From assembly GCA_035504095.1 (NCBI GenBank), contig DATJSN010000046.1, positions 1 through 11,089 of the forward strand: a DNA stretch of 11,089 nt, given 5' to 3'. The stretch comes from DATJSN01 sp035504095 (GTDB lineage Bacteria; Planctomycetota; Phycisphaerae; WQYP01). The notes below the pieces were generated by a model. That model searched no databases. It had not been told where the DNA came from and worked only from the letters and a program-made list of their open reading frames with translations. The position numbers were made by a program, and so were the translations under genes. Positions 1 to 5,736 of this stretch are shown here, piece after piece; the first letter of the stretch is position 1; each line of letters begins with the position of its first letter.

Positions 1-791
1 GGAACGGGCATGGCCACAAGAATCAGCATCCACAGCAGCGGATAAACCGCCTGCGGCCCGATATCCTGCAGATTTACCCACATCTGGATGGGTATGCCGT
101 GTGGAAAGTATGCGATGATGATGGCCACGCCGAACTCTCCCAGCGCGCGCAGCCAGCCAATGAGAAGCGCCCAGAACAACCCGCCTAGCGCCAGCGGCAG
201 GGTAACCGTGAACCACGCAGCCATGCGGGATTTGCCCAACAAGCCGGCCATTTCTTCATAACCCGGTGACACCGCCTGGAAAGCAAGTTTGGCGCCGAAG
301 ACATAAAACGGAGCAGCGGCATAAAAACCGGCGATGATCAAAGCCGGAATGCTGTTGGTAAGCGTAATATCGAAATGCCGGGCAATTTGACCGATCGTGC
401 TCTGGGGCCCCAGAACATTGGCCAGCAACATGCCCAGGGCCAACGGCGGCGTCAACAATGGGACCAGCGCCAAGCCTTCCAGAAAAAATTTGCCCCGAAA
501 TTGCCGCCGCGCCAAAATCCAGGCCAGCGGCGTGGCCAGAACAATCATTAGCGCTGCATCAGCGCTGGCGCACAGAACCGACACCGCCACCGCCTGCCAA
601 TCGTCGGATGAAAGCGCCGGATGCAACAGCTCTTGCCATCCCGCGCCGAAAATAAACGGCCACACGAGCACAAGACAAAAAAGGGCCGTCAGAACACCAG
701 CCAGCCCCACGCTCCATGAGAATCGATGGCGCTTCTGGCCGAAAGTTGACCCTGTCAGACCGGCATGCTTATAGCTTAGACTCTGTCTCAT
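1..791 (-). CDS. Molybdate/tungstate-type ABC transporter permease (ModB/WtpB-like), partial
   Basis: This is the inner-membrane permease subunit of an oxyanion ABC importer. I translated the minus strand by hand: an uninterrupted frame starts at ATG 791-789 and leaves the window at base 1, giving 263 visible residues with the C-terminus missing. The N-terminus is a charged stretch (MRQSLSYKHAG) followed by a hydrophobic segment. Several more membrane segments follow. A typical permease cytoplasmic loop (EEMAGLLGKSRMAAW, then TLPLALGG) matches the EAA motif that docks on the ATPase. An AGGA element lies 4 bases before the ATG. The gene begins 35 bases after the binding-protein stop, so the two form one operon, and an ATPase gene would be expected beyond the left edge. 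Mo/W specificity is inferred from the neighbouring binding protein; sulfate cannot be excluded. Confidence 0.85.
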   Translation of the reverse strand, partial: MRQSLSYKHAGLTGSTFGQKRHRFSWSVGLAGVLTALFCLVLVWPFIFGAGWQELLHPALSSDDWQAVAVSVLCASADAALMIVLATPLAWILARRQFRGKFFLEGLALVPLLTPPLALGMLLANVLGPQSTIGQIARHFDITLTNSIPALIIAGFYAAAPFYVFGAKLAFQAVSPGYEEMAGLLGKSRMAAWFTVTLPLALGGLFWALLIGWLRALGEFGVAIIIAYFPHGIPIQMWVNLQDIGPQAVYPLLWMLILVAMPV

Positions 792-820
792 GTTTCCTGC
801 GGCGCGTGGAGTTATGTGTT

Positions 821-838
821 GTCGGCTCATGGGCCGAC
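821..838. repeat. Inverted repeat at the end of the binding-protein gene
   Basis: GTCGGC (821-826) and GCCGAC (833-838) form a perfect 6-bp stem with a 6-base loop that contains the stop codon of the binding-protein gene. It lies between that gene and the permease and has no U-tract on the minus strand. It is more likely an mRNA-stabilising or processing hairpin than a terminator, but its function is unproven. Confidence 0.4.
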
Positions 839-1783
839 TATTTTCGCCGCAATCGGGGTGTAACCACAAGTTTGAAGCCAGGGCACAACCACACTGGAGT
901 TCAAATACTCGCTAAAAGCGGCGCCAAGCTCCGGATCGCGGGCATTTTTAAGAACGGCCGAATAAAAAATCAACGGCTCAGCCTGGAAGTGCTGCATGAC
1001 GCCGTCAGCGTCCTTTACCTGCATGACTACACTGGTATATTGCTTTTCGAAGCGGGGATCTCCAAGGTTAATCTCGGCGGGCAACGGCATAAATGGAATT
1101 TCCGAAGCGCATGCCGAGGACTCATAGGTGACACATGCATCAAGCTGCCCGGCGCGCAGCCGGAACATCAGCGATGGTTCGCTGAAAATCTGCGCCGGAT
1201 TTTCAACCGGCCCCAGGATGCGCGACGCTAGATCGGGTTGATGATAATATTGATCCGCCAGCATCAGGCACAAAACAGTTGCCCTTCCCTGCGGATCGGT
1301 CAATGGATCGGTGCGGCCAAAATGGACGCCGTCCGATGCAAGTATGTTATACCATGCAACCCCGCCGGCTTTCGCGGCGGCAAACTTTGGCGCCAAAGGA
1401 CTGTTTGGACTCCACGCCAGCACCATGCGGGTAGAGGCGAATACAACGGCGTTTTGCACCAGGCCGACTTTCTGCAATAGACGGATTGGACCTGGCGTGA
1501 CAGAAACAAACACGTCCGGGTTAATCTGCCCTGCTGCAATCATGCGCGCCAGGGCAAACGATCCATTGCCGATGCCCTGATACTCAACATCATGCAGCCG
1601 TGCAAAGTTCGGCCCAATGTACTGATCCATTAACGGTCCCATTGACCCAGCATAGGCGACAACCAGCGTTTTAGCGTTTACCGTTCCTGACACCATCATC
1701 ATCATGCCAATGACCACTAAGCCGAGTATGCGGTGGAACATTTCTGCTGCGCCGCTGGATACCCGATTAATATCGGCGTTCAT
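827..1783 (-). CDS. Periplasmic molybdate/tungstate-type substrate-binding protein
   Basis: This is the solute-binding component of the oxyanion ABC importer, acting in the periplasm and delivering its ligand to the adjacent permease. The protein has 318 residues. A type I signal peptide with a hydrophobic core covers about residues 16-35 and ends in VNA before Lys38; there is no lipobox Cys. The mature protein starts with VAYAGSMG, the first-strand ligand loop of ModA/WtpA-type proteins. It also has PDVFVSVTPGP (89-99) and FGRTDPLTDPQG (155-166), the characteristic hinge/ligand-loop motif of this group. I chose ATG 1783 because AAGGAG (1794-1799) lies 10 bases upstream. A TTG one codon earlier is possible, and an internal Met15 would also give a signal peptide. 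The gene diverges from the XRE-cupin regulator. Whether the ligand is molybdate or tungstate cannot be decided by eye. Confidence 0.85.
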   Translation of the reverse strand: MNADINRVSSGAAEMFHRILGLVVIGMMMMVSGTVNAKTLVVAYAGSMGPLMDQYIGPNFARLHDVEYQGIGNGSFALARMIAAGQINPDVFVSVTPGPIRLLQKVGLVQNAVVFASTRMVLAWSPNSPLAPKFAAAKAGGVAWYNILASDGVHFGRTDPLTDPQGRATVLCLMLADQYYHQPDLASRILGPVENPAQIFSEPSLMFRLRAGQLDACVTYESSACASEIPFMPLPAEINLGDPRFEKQYTSVVMQVKDADGVMQHFQAEPLIFYSAVLKNARDPELGAAFSEYLNSSVVVPWLQTCGYTPIAAKIVGP

Positions 1784-1966
1784 CAAAATAGAACTCCTTG
1801 AACTATACTAACAGCAATAACTTAGCGCATCTAAACAAAATATTCCACGAGCCAGTGCCAGGGTCACAGGCAGTATAATTATTCCCTTATTGCGATTTTC
1901 AAATATCACACCTCTTTTTGTCACACGTTAGGCGGTCATTGGCATGTGATTTGCATAAGTACCTTT

Positions 1967-1982
1967 GGCAACAAATGTTGCC
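1967..1982. promoter_or_regulatory. Operator-like palindrome, site 1
   Basis: GGCAACA, a 2-base AA centre and TGTTGCC form a perfect 16-bp inverted repeat. It sits upstream of the XRE-cupin gene. Helix-turn-helix dimers of this class bind short palindromes of this size, so it is a natural candidate for autoregulation. The assignment to that regulator is inferred from position only. Confidence 0.5.
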
Positions 1983-1999
1983 TACTTTGTTGGCTCTAT

Positions 2000-2015
2000 G
2001 GCAAAGGATGTTGCC
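2000..2015. promoter_or_regulatory. Operator-like palindrome, site 2
   Basis: This is a second 16-bp site with the right half TGTTGCC identical to site 1 and a left half (GGCAAAG) that matches it in the outer five bases. Its centre lies 33 bp from that of site 1, about three helical turns, so both sites would face the same side of the DNA. It is probably a weaker copy of the same operator. Confidence 0.45.
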
Positions 2016-2076
2016 ATGACGGCTGCACTGTTTTGGATGCAGCTGTGCCGAGTGTTTGGCTTGGAGCTACCCTACC

Positions 2077-2718
2077 ATGCAAGATCAGGATGTTGAGCAG
2101 TCTATAACAGAACTGGGCGCGAAATTAAGCGCCTTTCGCTCATCGCGTGGATGGACGCTTGATGAACTGGCCGAACGCAGTGGGCTTTCCAAAGCTCAGC
2201 TTTCCCGTTTGGAAAGCGCCGAACGGCAACCGTCTCTGGCGGCGCTGCTTTCACTGGCACAGGCGTTTGGCATCTCAGTAGCCAGTTTTTTCGAGTTTTC
2301 ACAATCGGATCAGGGAGTACAAATTGTTCGATCCGCCGCAGGATCACCCCAACAGGCTAATGGATTGACCTACTGGCCGCTATCAACAGGAACCAATCGG
2401 TTCAATTTGCAGCCAATTCGGGTTGTGGTATCGCCGGATCGGCCGGGGGATGATCTATATCACCATGATGGCGAAGAATGGCTTATGGTGATATCAGGAC
2501 GGGTTCGATTAAGCGTCGGAGCGCAAACGCACACGTTGGAACCTGGAGATTCAGCACATTTTGATTCGCGTATTGGACATCGACTTGACGCGCTGGATTC
2601 TGTGGACGCTGAGGTCATTGTTGTGGCCTGTCCACTTGAGGCGCTGCCGCGGATAACGGTTCCGCGCCCGGCGGGCCAACGTGTGCCCAGGGGGCGTACA
2701 AACTTACCATCCGGCTGA
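2077..2718 (+). CDS. XRE-family transcriptional regulator with C-terminal cupin domain
   Basis: This is a cytoplasmic DNA-binding regulator of 213 residues, the usual length for the HTH_3 plus cupin_2 family (PuuR/SutR-like architecture). The helix-turn-helix spans about residues 14-70 and reads through TLDELAERSGLSKAQLSRLE, a canonical turn and recognition helix. A cupin barrel follows, with HHDGEEWLMVISG (from about residue 129) and LEPGDSAHF (about 154-162), where a small ligand would be sensed. I chose ATG 2077, with GGAG (2063-2066) upstream, over an in-frame TTG at 2056. The downstream gene in the same direction is an APC permease. Relatives of this regulator often control neighbouring amino acid or polyamine permease genes, so that permease and the regulator itself are the likeliest targets. 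The ligand is unknown. The paired palindromes upstream are candidate operators. Confidence 0.88.
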   Translation: MQDQDVEQSITELGAKLSAFRSSRGWTLDELAERSGLSKAQLSRLESAERQPSLAALLSLAQAFGISVASFFEFSQSDQGVQIVRSAAGSPQQANGLTYWPLSTGTNRFNLQPIRVVVSPDRPGDDLYHHDGEEWLMVISGRVRLSVGAQTHTLEPGDSAHFDSRIGHRLDALDSVDAEVIVVACPLEALPRITVPRPAGQRVPRGRTNLPSG

Positions 2719-2750
2719 CGTAGTCTTAGACCGGATCAATTGCGGACGAA

Positions 2751-2876
2751 AGAGGTTATTCGTCCGACAAGGTTTCCCTGGTGAATCAGGAACGAGTTTT
2801 TTGAGTCATTGGCTGGGTGTGGAAATGCTCGGGATGGATAGGTTCTGCGCATGACAGGGCCATTCCGCGAACATCC
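2751..2876 (+). repeat. Tandem leader repeat, copy A
   Basis: This is the first of two imperfect direct repeats, running from AGAGGTTA to ACATCC. Landmarks shared with copy B are a T-rich run after AACGA, TGTGGAAA, GTTCTGCGC, ACAG and AACATCC. The end landmarks of the two copies are 138 bp apart. Confidence 0.75.
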
Positions 2877-2886
2877 TGTTAGTTGT

Positions 2887-3014
2887 AGAGGGTTGTTCGC
2901 GGGGCATGATGCCTTGGCGGTCTTAGAAACGAAATTTTTCTGGTAGTTGGCGGTCTGTGGAAACGCGGGGAACCAGTGAGTTCTGCGCGTAACAGAACCA
3001 TTGCGCAAACATCC
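2887..3014 (+). repeat. Tandem leader repeat, copy B
   Basis: This is the second repeat, running from AGAGGGTT to ACATCC and starting 10 nt after copy A ends. Its inner hairpin is fully Watson-Crick (GTTCTG/CAGAAC), where copy A uses two G-U pairs. This copy abuts the permease start and would be the one controlling translation. Confidence 0.75.
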
Positions 3015-3033
3015 CCAACCAAACACAAAGGGG
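3013..3033 (+). promoter_or_regulatory. Shine-Dalgarno sequence of the permease with facing CCCC sequestering arm
   Basis: AAAGGGG (3027-3033) is a strong ribosome binding site 7 bases before ATG 3041. CCCC (3013-3016) can pair with its GGGG (3030-3033), hiding the site. The same CCCC is also the 3' strand of the outer stem of leader copy B, paired with GGGG at 2967-2970. The two pairings exclude each other, as in translational riboswitches. Confidence 0.45.
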
Positions 3034-3040
3034 TTTTCAC

Positions 3041-4546
3041 ATGGCCACAGAAACAGAAATGGAACCATTTCACCTGCTCACAAGATCAAAACTGCGTTCG
3101 AACTGCCTGAATTTTTGGGAAATTCTGGCGCAGTCTGTTGCGTTGATTTCACCCACGATGACTGCAGCCCTCATTGTGCCGCTGATGTTTGGAACCGCCG
3201 GCGAGTGGGGCTGGCTTTGCTATGCCTTCGGCACGGTGATGCTGTTTTTTGTGGCGATGAATCTCAATCAATTTGCCAAGCGGTCAACTTCCGCCGGCTC
3301 CATGTACGATTATTCCGTGCGCGGCCTGGGTAAAATCGGCGGCGGCATCGGCGGATGGTGCCTGATATGGGCTTATCTGTTTATCGGCATCGCCGGTGTG
3401 TCGGGCTTTACACATTTCGCGAAGATACTTCTGGGTCTGGTAGGCGTACCGGATGTGCCGATTCTATCGATTGGTCTGTTTGCCGTATGCGTCTTTATAG
3501 CATGGTTTATGTCGTATAAGGACGTGCAGCTATCCGCGCTTATGATGCTGATCATGGAGGCTGTTTCAGTATCACTTGTTCTTATATTGATGGCGATCGT
3601 GTGCGCTCATACCGGCGTGGTCGATACCGCGCAGTTTAATTTTTCCGGTATATCCCTGAGCATCGTCGGTCTGGGTGTGGTGGTGGCCGTCTTCAGCGGA
3701 GTCGGATTTGAAGCCGCCACCGCTTTCGGTGAAGAGGCGAAAAATCCACTCAAGACAATCCCACGAGCGGTGTATGCCAGCCTGATTGCTACCGGGTTGT
3801 TCTTTGTGCTCATTACCTATCTGGAGACGCTTGCGCTCAAAGGCCATAACCCAACTCTGGATAATCTTGTCGCGCCGCTGAACACTCTGTCTGATATGTT
3901 CCATCTGCCCTGGATGGGCGTGCTGATTTCCGCCGGCGCGATGATCAGCTTTTTCGCTCTGGCGCTTTCGTGCATGAATTCCGGAGCAAGAATCATCTTT
4001 TCCATGGGCCGTTCAGGCATATTTCACATGGCCGCGGCAACTTCGCATCACAAAAATCTTACGCCGCACGTCGCGCTGAGCGTGATGGCACTTCTGCAGT
4101 TCATTATTCCCGCCTTTGGTATTCTCGCTTCAGCCGTCAATCTGAGCACCACTGGTTCGGGTACATTCCACATGGAGGTGATTGATGCTTTTAACTGGGC
4201 TGGAACATTTGGAGCATTTGGATTCTGCGGAGGATACTTTGTGATCTCGATCGCCGCCCCGGTCTATCTCAAACGCATCGGGGAACTCAAACCGATGAAT
4301 ATCGTCATCAGCGTACTTGCCGTGCTGCTGTTGCTGGTGCCGGCCATTGGAACGGTTTACCCCGAGCCGTCGCCGCCGTTTAATTATTTCTCGTATATCT
4401 TCGGCGCCTATGTTTTAGTCGGCATCATCTGGATCGCCTTTTTCCGCCGCGCCAAATTTCCGCATCTTAAAGCCCAGATTGAACCTGCACTTATACGGCA
4501 GGAGATTCCGTCTGCTAGTGTGGGAATGGATGCTGTGTCAGCATGA
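3041..4546 (+). CDS. APC-superfamily amino acid/amine permease
   Basis: This is an inner-membrane secondary transporter of 501 residues, probably a cation-coupled importer or exchanger of an amino acid, amine or polyamine. The protein is mostly hydrophobic, with about 12 membrane segments separated by short polar loops. The APC family signature is clear at about residues 221-243: GFEAATAFGEEAKNP followed by LKTIPRAV. TM1 carries an unwound-helix style stretch (SPTMTAAL) as in amino acid permeases, and the C-terminal tail is charged and cytoplasmic. ATG 3041 is fixed by the strong AAAGGGG upstream. The gene is preceded by an unusual tandem structured leader and by an XRE-cupin regulator, and is followed by an intrinsic terminator, so it is probably expressed as a separately controlled unit. 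The substrate cannot be read from the sequence. Confidence 0.88.
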   Translation: MATETEMEPFHLLTRSKLRSNCLNFWEILAQSVALISPTMTAALIVPLMFGTAGEWGWLCYAFGTVMLFFVAMNLNQFAKRSTSAGSMYDYSVRGLGKIGGGIGGWCLIWAYLFIGIAGVSGFTHFAKILLGLVGVPDVPILSIGLFAVCVFIAWFMSYKDVQLSALMMLIMEAVSVSLVLILMAIVCAHTGVVDTAQFNFSGISLSIVGLGVVVAVFSGVGFEAATAFGEEAKNPLKTIPRAVYASLIATGLFFVLITYLETLALKGHNPTLDNLVAPLNTLSDMFHLPWMGVLISAGAMISFFALALSCMNSGARIIFSMGRSGIFHMAAATSHHKNLTPHVALSVMALLQFIIPAFGILASAVNLSTTGSGTFHMEVIDAFNWAGTFGAFGFCGGYFVISIAAPVYLKRIGELKPMNIVISVLAVLLLLVPAIGTVYPEPSPPFNYFSYIFGAYVLVGIIWIAFFRRAKFPHLKAQIEPALIRQEIPSASVGMDAVSA

Positions 4547-4615
4547 TCGCCGAGCAGACGATGATGTAAATACAGAGCCTTGGATTTGGGATTTTGATTT
4601 TTTACTTTGACCAGG

Positions 4616-4657
4616 ATTGCCGCACCCGTGCTGTTACGGAAGGTGCGGCAATTTTTT
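4616..4657 (+). terminator. Strong intrinsic terminator after the permease gene
   Basis: An 11-bp perfect stem, ATTGCCGCACC (4616-4626) with GGTGCGGCAAT (4642-4652), encloses a 15-base loop and runs into six T residues (4652-4657). It lies 70 bases past the permease stop. It also shows that the upstream part of the long yiiM reading frame is not coding. Confidence 0.9.
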
Positions 4658-4696
4658 AAGTGGCCGGTCGAGAGGTTGGTTTGCGAGGGGCTTTCC

Positions 4697-5464
4697 ATGC
4701 CGATAAAATCCGCAGTCATGCAACAAAATCCGGACTCCATGGTCCCCATGGCTCATGATCGTCTGAATGAACCGCCGGTCACTGCGCGATTGTCGGGCAT
4801 TCTGGTTACCTTGTGCCTGGGAAAGCCGCAATCGTACGGAAGACCGGACGCCGTTGACACCCATGATAAACCCTGGACTACGGGCTTTTTCAAATTGCCG
4901 GTAAACCAGCGAGTGCAGTTGAGGAAGACCAATCTCGATGGAGATGGGCAGGCGGATCTGAAAAATCATGGCGGACCGGATAAGGCCGTGCTGGCGTATT
5001 GTGCGGAACATTATCCGCTCTGGAAAAAAGAAATGGACATTGATTTTCCGCACGGCGCGTTTGGCGAAAACTTCACCGTCTCCGGACTAAGCGAGTGGAC
5101 CGTTTGCGTGGGTGATGTCTTTTCACTCGAATCGGCTCGCGTGCAGGTCTCGCAACCGCGACAGCCCTGTTGGAAGCTGGCCCGGCGATGGCGCATGAAT
5201 GAACTGGTGGCAAGGGTGATAGAAAACGGCCGCAGTGGCTGGTATCTGCGCGTGATCGAAGAGGGGATTGTTGAGCCGGGAATCACCATGGAGTTGCTGG
5301 ATCGCCCGGAACCGGATTGGCCCGTAGCCCGGGCCAATCACATTCTGCATCACTGCAAAAAAGACCGTGAGCTCACCGCGGCCCTGGCCGCGGTAGCCCC
5401 CCTCGCTCAATCATGGAAAGATGAATTAAATGAACGCCTCCAACGGCTTGGGGAAGCAAAGTAA
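4697..5464 (+). CDS. yiiM: YiiM-like MOSC-domain protein (6-hydroxylaminopurine resistance family)
   Basis: This is a molybdenum-cofactor enzyme of the YiiM family. Family members reduce N-hydroxylated compounds such as N-hydroxylated base analogues and amidoximes in the cytoplasm. The protein has 255 residues from ATG 4697, slightly longer than the roughly 220 typical of the family because of an N-terminal extension. The MOSC core shows NHGGPDKA (90-97), GENFTVSG (123-130) and SQPRQPCWKL, whose Cys158 is the expected molybdenum ligand. The end of the protein (RPEPDWPVARANHIL onward) matches the C-terminal three-helix domain of YiiM. ATG 4697 has GAGGGG at 4685-4690, spacing 6; in-frame ATGs at 4718, 4739 and 4748 lack such a site. 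The frame stays open back to 4607, but the permease terminator occupies that stretch. The molybdate-type importer 3 kb upstream fits a Moco enzyme. Confidence 0.9.
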   Translation: MPIKSAVMQQNPDSMVPMAHDRLNEPPVTARLSGILVTLCLGKPQSYGRPDAVDTHDKPWTTGFFKLPVNQRVQLRKTNLDGDGQADLKNHGGPDKAVLAYCAEHYPLWKKEMDIDFPHGAFGENFTVSGLSEWTVCVGDVFSLESARVQVSQPRQPCWKLARRWRMNELVARVIENGRSGWYLRVIEEGIVEPGITMELLDRPEPDWPVARANHILHHCKKDRELTAALAAVAPLAQSWKDELNERLQRLGEAK

Positions 5465-5489
5465 CACTTCTAAACAGTACCCCGCCGGC

Positions 5490-5501
5490 GTTGTGCACAA
5501 C
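5490..5501. promoter_or_regulatory. 12-bp perfect palindrome upstream of pqqA
   Basis: GTTGTGCACAAC is a perfect 12-bp palindrome 26 bases after the yiiM stop and about 90 bases before the putative pqqA promoter. It could be a binding site for a dimeric regulator. No protein can be assigned to it. Confidence 0.3.
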
Positions 5502-5590
5502 CCCGTCATTATCTGCCCTTGGATCAGCGTTAATCCGATAAACTGGTGCAACAAAACCCCTCTGCGAACGTTTTACCAATTACAGGGAGT

Positions 5591-5618
5591 TTGCATGGCA
5601 GGATGCCGATAGTATGAT
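5591..5618 (+). promoter_or_regulatory. Putative sigma70-type promoter of the pqq operon
   Basis: TATGAT (5613-5618) matches the -10 consensus in five of six bases. TTGCAT (5591-5596), 16 bases upstream, is a weak -35 match. Transcription would start near 5625, giving a leader of about 25 nt before pqqA. It is the best candidate in the yiiM-pqqA gap. Confidence 0.4.
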
Positions 5619-5648
5619 AGAATTAATCAAGTGACAGGAGTTGCAGCG

Positions 5649-5729
5649 ATGAAAAAGAAATGGTTCAAGCCGCGTATCGTCAAGGTTTTGATTAATTGCG
5701 AATGCACTGCCTACGCCTATACGCGCTAA
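5649..5729 (+). CDS. pqqA: PQQ precursor peptide PqqA
   Basis: This is the ribosomally made peptide from which pyrroloquinoline quinone is built; it has 26 residues and is too short for routine gene finding. The conserved Glu-x-x-x-Tyr motif is present as E-C-T-A-Y, with Glu18 and Tyr22 as the residues PqqE joins. The N-terminus is basic (MKKKWFKPR), as in other PqqA peptides. AGGAG (5636-5640) lies 8 bases before the ATG, and pqqB begins 7 bases after the stop. Unusual points are two cysteines around the crosslinked Glu (NCECTAY) and a second Tyr (Tyr24) two residues after the crosslinked one. The peptide has the common PqqA length of 22-30 residues. Position first in a pqqABCDE cluster makes the call secure. 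Confidence 0.93.
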   Translation: MKKKWFKPRIVKVLINCECTAYAYTR

Positions 5730-5736
5730 GCGCAAT

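Larger units (their letters stand above)
1784..2076. promoter_or_regulatory. Divergent intergenic control region
   Basis: This 293-bp AT-rich gap separates the oxyanion-transport operon (minus) from the XRE-cupin gene (plus), so it must hold both promoters. It contains the two operator-like inverted repeats annotated separately and the ribosome binding site AAGGAG of the binding protein. I found no pair of -35 and -10 boxes convincing enough to call. The direct TCACAC repeats around 1914-1926 and a TGTGA near 1945 were noted but not assigned. Confidence 0.6.
2743..3033 (+). ncRNA. Candidate tandem structured leader (possible riboswitch-like cis-regulatory RNA) of the permease gene
   Basis: The gap between regulator and permease holds two diverged copies of one unit: about 2751-2876 (126 nt) and 2887-3014 (128 nt). 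Over the last 59 nt of each unit I count 43 identities without gaps. Pairing is kept while sequence changes. The entry stem is CGGACGAA/TTCGTCCG (2743-2750 with 2759-2766) in copy A and CCGCGAAC/GTTCGCGG (2865-2872 with 2895-2902) in copy B. The inner hairpin is GTTCTG...CAGGGC (2842-2860) in A and GTTCTG...CAGAAC (2980-2998) in B, with 7-base loops. An outer stem closes each copy: GGATG/CATCC in A, GGGGA/TCCCC in B. Its last strand could instead pair with the Shine-Dalgarno sequence of the permease. I do not recognise a known class. Ligand sensing is inference; a decayed dispersed repeat is the main alternative. Confidence 0.45.

Noticed and set aside
716..1231. 171-codon open frame on the plus strand opposite the binding-protein gene
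   Set aside because: It is antisense to a clearly recognisable solute-binding protein, spans the gap to the permease, and has no family resemblance or plausible start signal.
1900..1960. CRP-like TGTGA/TCACA site in the divergent region
   Set aside because: The half-sites are not at the required 6-bp spacing and orientation.
2743..2766. First leader hairpin as an intrinsic terminator of the regulator gene
   Set aside because: The 8-bp stem is strong, but it is followed by ACAAGG and not by a T-tract; the T-run at 2797-2802 is too far away.
2719..3041. Known riboswitch classes (glycine, ykkC/guanidine, glutamine, lysine) for the leader
   Set aside because: I could not find their conserved core sequences. 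Only a covariance-model search can exclude a distant member.
4634..5410. Several long minus-strand frames under yiiM
   Set aside because: yiiM has convincing MOSC motifs on the plus strand; the opposite frames show no domain and are explained by its codon composition.
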